DNA from: [Anoxybacillus] calidus
GTDB taxonomy: Bacteria; Bacillota; Bacilli; Bacillales; Anoxybacillaceae
Direction of reading: 5' to 3'
DNA: 64,000 nt
NCBI RefSeq assembly: GCF_013760845.1
Contig: NZ_JACDUU010000009.1
Location: forward strand, 1-64,000
The notes under the pieces were generated by a model. That model was not told where the DNA came from and ran no database searches. It saw only the letters and a list, made by a program, of their open reading frames with translations. Shown here piece by piece: positions 62,918 through 64,000 of the stretch (position 1 is its first letter; each line of letters starts with the position of its first letter). A program made the translations under genes and the position numbers.

Positions 62918-64000
62918 ATGGGAAATAATAAACCTGAAAAAGAGTTACATCGGGGGTTAGAGGAAAGACACATTACTCTTATGTCCCTTGGTGCAGCAAT
63001 CGGGGTTGGATTATTTCTTGGTTCCGCTTCTACCATTAAATTGGCAGGGCCATCCATTCTTTTGGCGTATGCAATCGGCGGAGCCGTCATGTTTTTGATT
63101 ATGCGCGCGCTTGGTGAAATGGCGATTGAAAACCCTGTCGCTGGCTCCTTCAGCCGTTATGCGCGTAACTATTTAGGTCCTTTAGCAGGTTATTTAACCG
63201 GTTGGAACTATTGGTTTTTATGGGTTGTTACGTGTATGGCGGAGATTACAGCAACTGGAATTTACATGCAATATTGGTTTCCGGAAACTCCGCAATGGAT
63301 TTGGGCATTAGCGGCACTAGTGATTATGACAGCAGTAAACTTCCTTGCCGTCAAAGCCTATGGAGAGCTCGAGTTTTGGTTTGCCCTTATTAAAATTGTA
63401 ACGATTGTCTTTATGATTTTAGTCGGCCTTGGCATGATTATTTTTGGTTTTGGCAACGGCGGCGTTGCAACTGGAATCAGCAATCTTTGGAAGCATGGCG
63501 GATTTTTCCCGAACGGAATTACTGGTGTGTTAATGTCTTTACAAATGGTGATGTTTGCTTATTTAGGCATTGAGATGATCGGGGTGACAGCCGGCGAAGT
63601 AAAAAATCCGCAAAAATCATTAACACGTGCGATTGACTCTGTCTTTTGGCGAATCTTAATTTTCTATGTCGGTGCTTTATTCGTGATCATGTCCATCTAT
63701 CCGTGGACTGAAATTGGAGAAAAAGGAAGCCCGTTCGTATTAACGTTTGAAAAAATCGGTATTCCTGCCGCTGCGGGAATCATTAACTTCGTTGTCTTAA
63801 CAGCGGCATTGTCTTCGTGCAACAGCGGTATTTTCAGCACGGGACGCATGTTATTTAACTTAGCGCAACAAGGGGAAGCTCCAAAAAAATATGCGAATTT
63901 AACAAAACGCGGCGTACCTGGTACAGCGATTTTAGTGTCCGCAGCTGCGTTGCTCATTGGCGTTGGTTTGAACTATGTCGTTCCTGCAAAAGTATTTACA
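62918..64000 (+). CDS. Amino-acid permease, AAT/APC family (partial)
   Basis: The first 361 residues of an amino-acid/polyamine/organocation transporter; the gene continues past the window end. It starts MGNNKPEKELHRGLEERHIT with AAGGGAGGAAGG upstream, and shows the AAT signature SLGAAIGVGLFLGSASTIKLAGPS and GEMAIENPVAGSFSRYA. Ten helices are visible so far. It resembles alanine/proline/D-serine permeases of Bacillus. The exact substrate cannot be told. A cre site suggests carbon-catabolite control. Confidence 0.9.
   Translation, partial: MGNNKPEKELHRGLEERHITLMSLGAAIGVGLFLGSASTIKLAGPSILLAYAIGGAVMFLIMRALGEMAIENPVAGSFSRYARNYLGPLAGYLTGWNYWFLWVVTCMAEITATGIYMQYWFPETPQWIWALAALVIMTAVNFLAVKAYGELEFWFALIKIVTIVFMILVGLGMIIFGFGNGGVATGISNLWKHGGFFPNGITGVLMSLQMVMFAYLGIEMIGVTAGEVKNPQKSLTRAIDSVFWRILIFYVGALFVIMSIYPWTEIGEKGSPFVLTFEKIGIPAAAGIINFVVLTAALSSCNSGIFSTGRMLFNLAQQGEAPKKYANLTKRGVPGTAILVSAAALLIGVGLNYVVPAKVFT

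Overview
The window looks like a chromosomal segment from a thermophilic member of the Bacillaceae, most likely a Parageobacillus/Geobacillus/Anoxybacillus-type organism. Three things suggest this. Gene content and order follow the Bacillus subtilis ywj-ywi-ywh-ywg-ywf-ywd region: rpoE-pyrG, fadF/clsB, argS, speB-speE-pbpG, ywhD-ywhC-ywhB, lipL, pta, hemQ, cwlJ-gerQ and ung. Spore genes are present (cwlJ, gerQ, rsfA, pbpG). Several proteins look like thermophile versions, including a fused isobutyryl-CoA mutase IcmF, an ArtJ-like arginine-binding protein and an archaeal-type peroxiredoxin. Genus assignment is inference from remembered protein sequences. I see no rRNA, tRNA, CRISPR array, prophage or complete insertion sequence.

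Layout. 1-13.8 kb: pyrG behind a CTP-type attenuator, rpoE, then a minus-strand fatty-acid/branched-acyl-CoA degradation cluster (fadF, thiolase, 3-hydroxyacyl-CoA dehydrogenase, two acyl-CoA dehydrogenases, TetR regulator, icmF). 13.8-25.5 kb: cardiolipin synthase, a 55-residue XapX protein, argS with a DUF1934 gene, polyamine genes speE-speB, spore penicillin-binding protein pbpG, ywhD/ywhC/tautomerase and a purine permease. 25.6-36.8 kb: ywgA-ywfO, a DUF1450 gene, rsfA, lipL, pta, hemQ, cwlJ-gerQ, a GH13 alpha-glucosidase and ung with a small Cys-rich partner. 36.8-48 kb: glycyl-tRNA synthetase behind a T-box, an EamA transporter, a niacin transporter, rocB, adeR-ald, a second alanine racemase and pdxK. 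48-64 kb: a cheW-mcp operon behind a c-di-GMP riboswitch, the artJ-artM-artP arginine transporter, putP, the KhtT-KhtU potassium exporter, a GNAT/nitrilase pair, an ATP-grasp/HAD pair, a TrmH methyltransferase, an ABC ATPase remnant, a peroxiredoxin and the start of an amino-acid permease running off the window.

How the genes work together. Much of the segment handles amino acids and acyl-CoA: arginine import and use (artJMP, rocB), alanine catabolism and D-alanine supply (adeR-ald-alr), proline uptake (putP), polyamine synthesis (speE, speB), fatty-acid oxidation (fad cluster) and acetate overflow (pta). Regulation is unusually readable. It includes a pyrG reiterative-transcription attenuator, a glycine T-box, a c-di-GMP-I riboswitch, a FadR-type operator over the fadF promoter, arginine-box-like sites at artJ, paired palindromes flanking adeR, a NiaR-type palindrome at the niacin transporter and a cre site at the last permease.

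The most striking non-genic feature is a dispersed family of nested imperfect palindromes of about 80-130 bp (arms near GAGGCTGACC and GTGTCAGACCCC). Full or near-full copies sit at about 2.6, 9.9, 11.3, 33.2, 35.8, 41.0 and 45.7 kb, with shorter relatives at 6.7, 17.5, 38.3 and 48.3 kb, mostly just 3' of stop codons. One half-copy forms a hairpin inside the glycine T-box leader.
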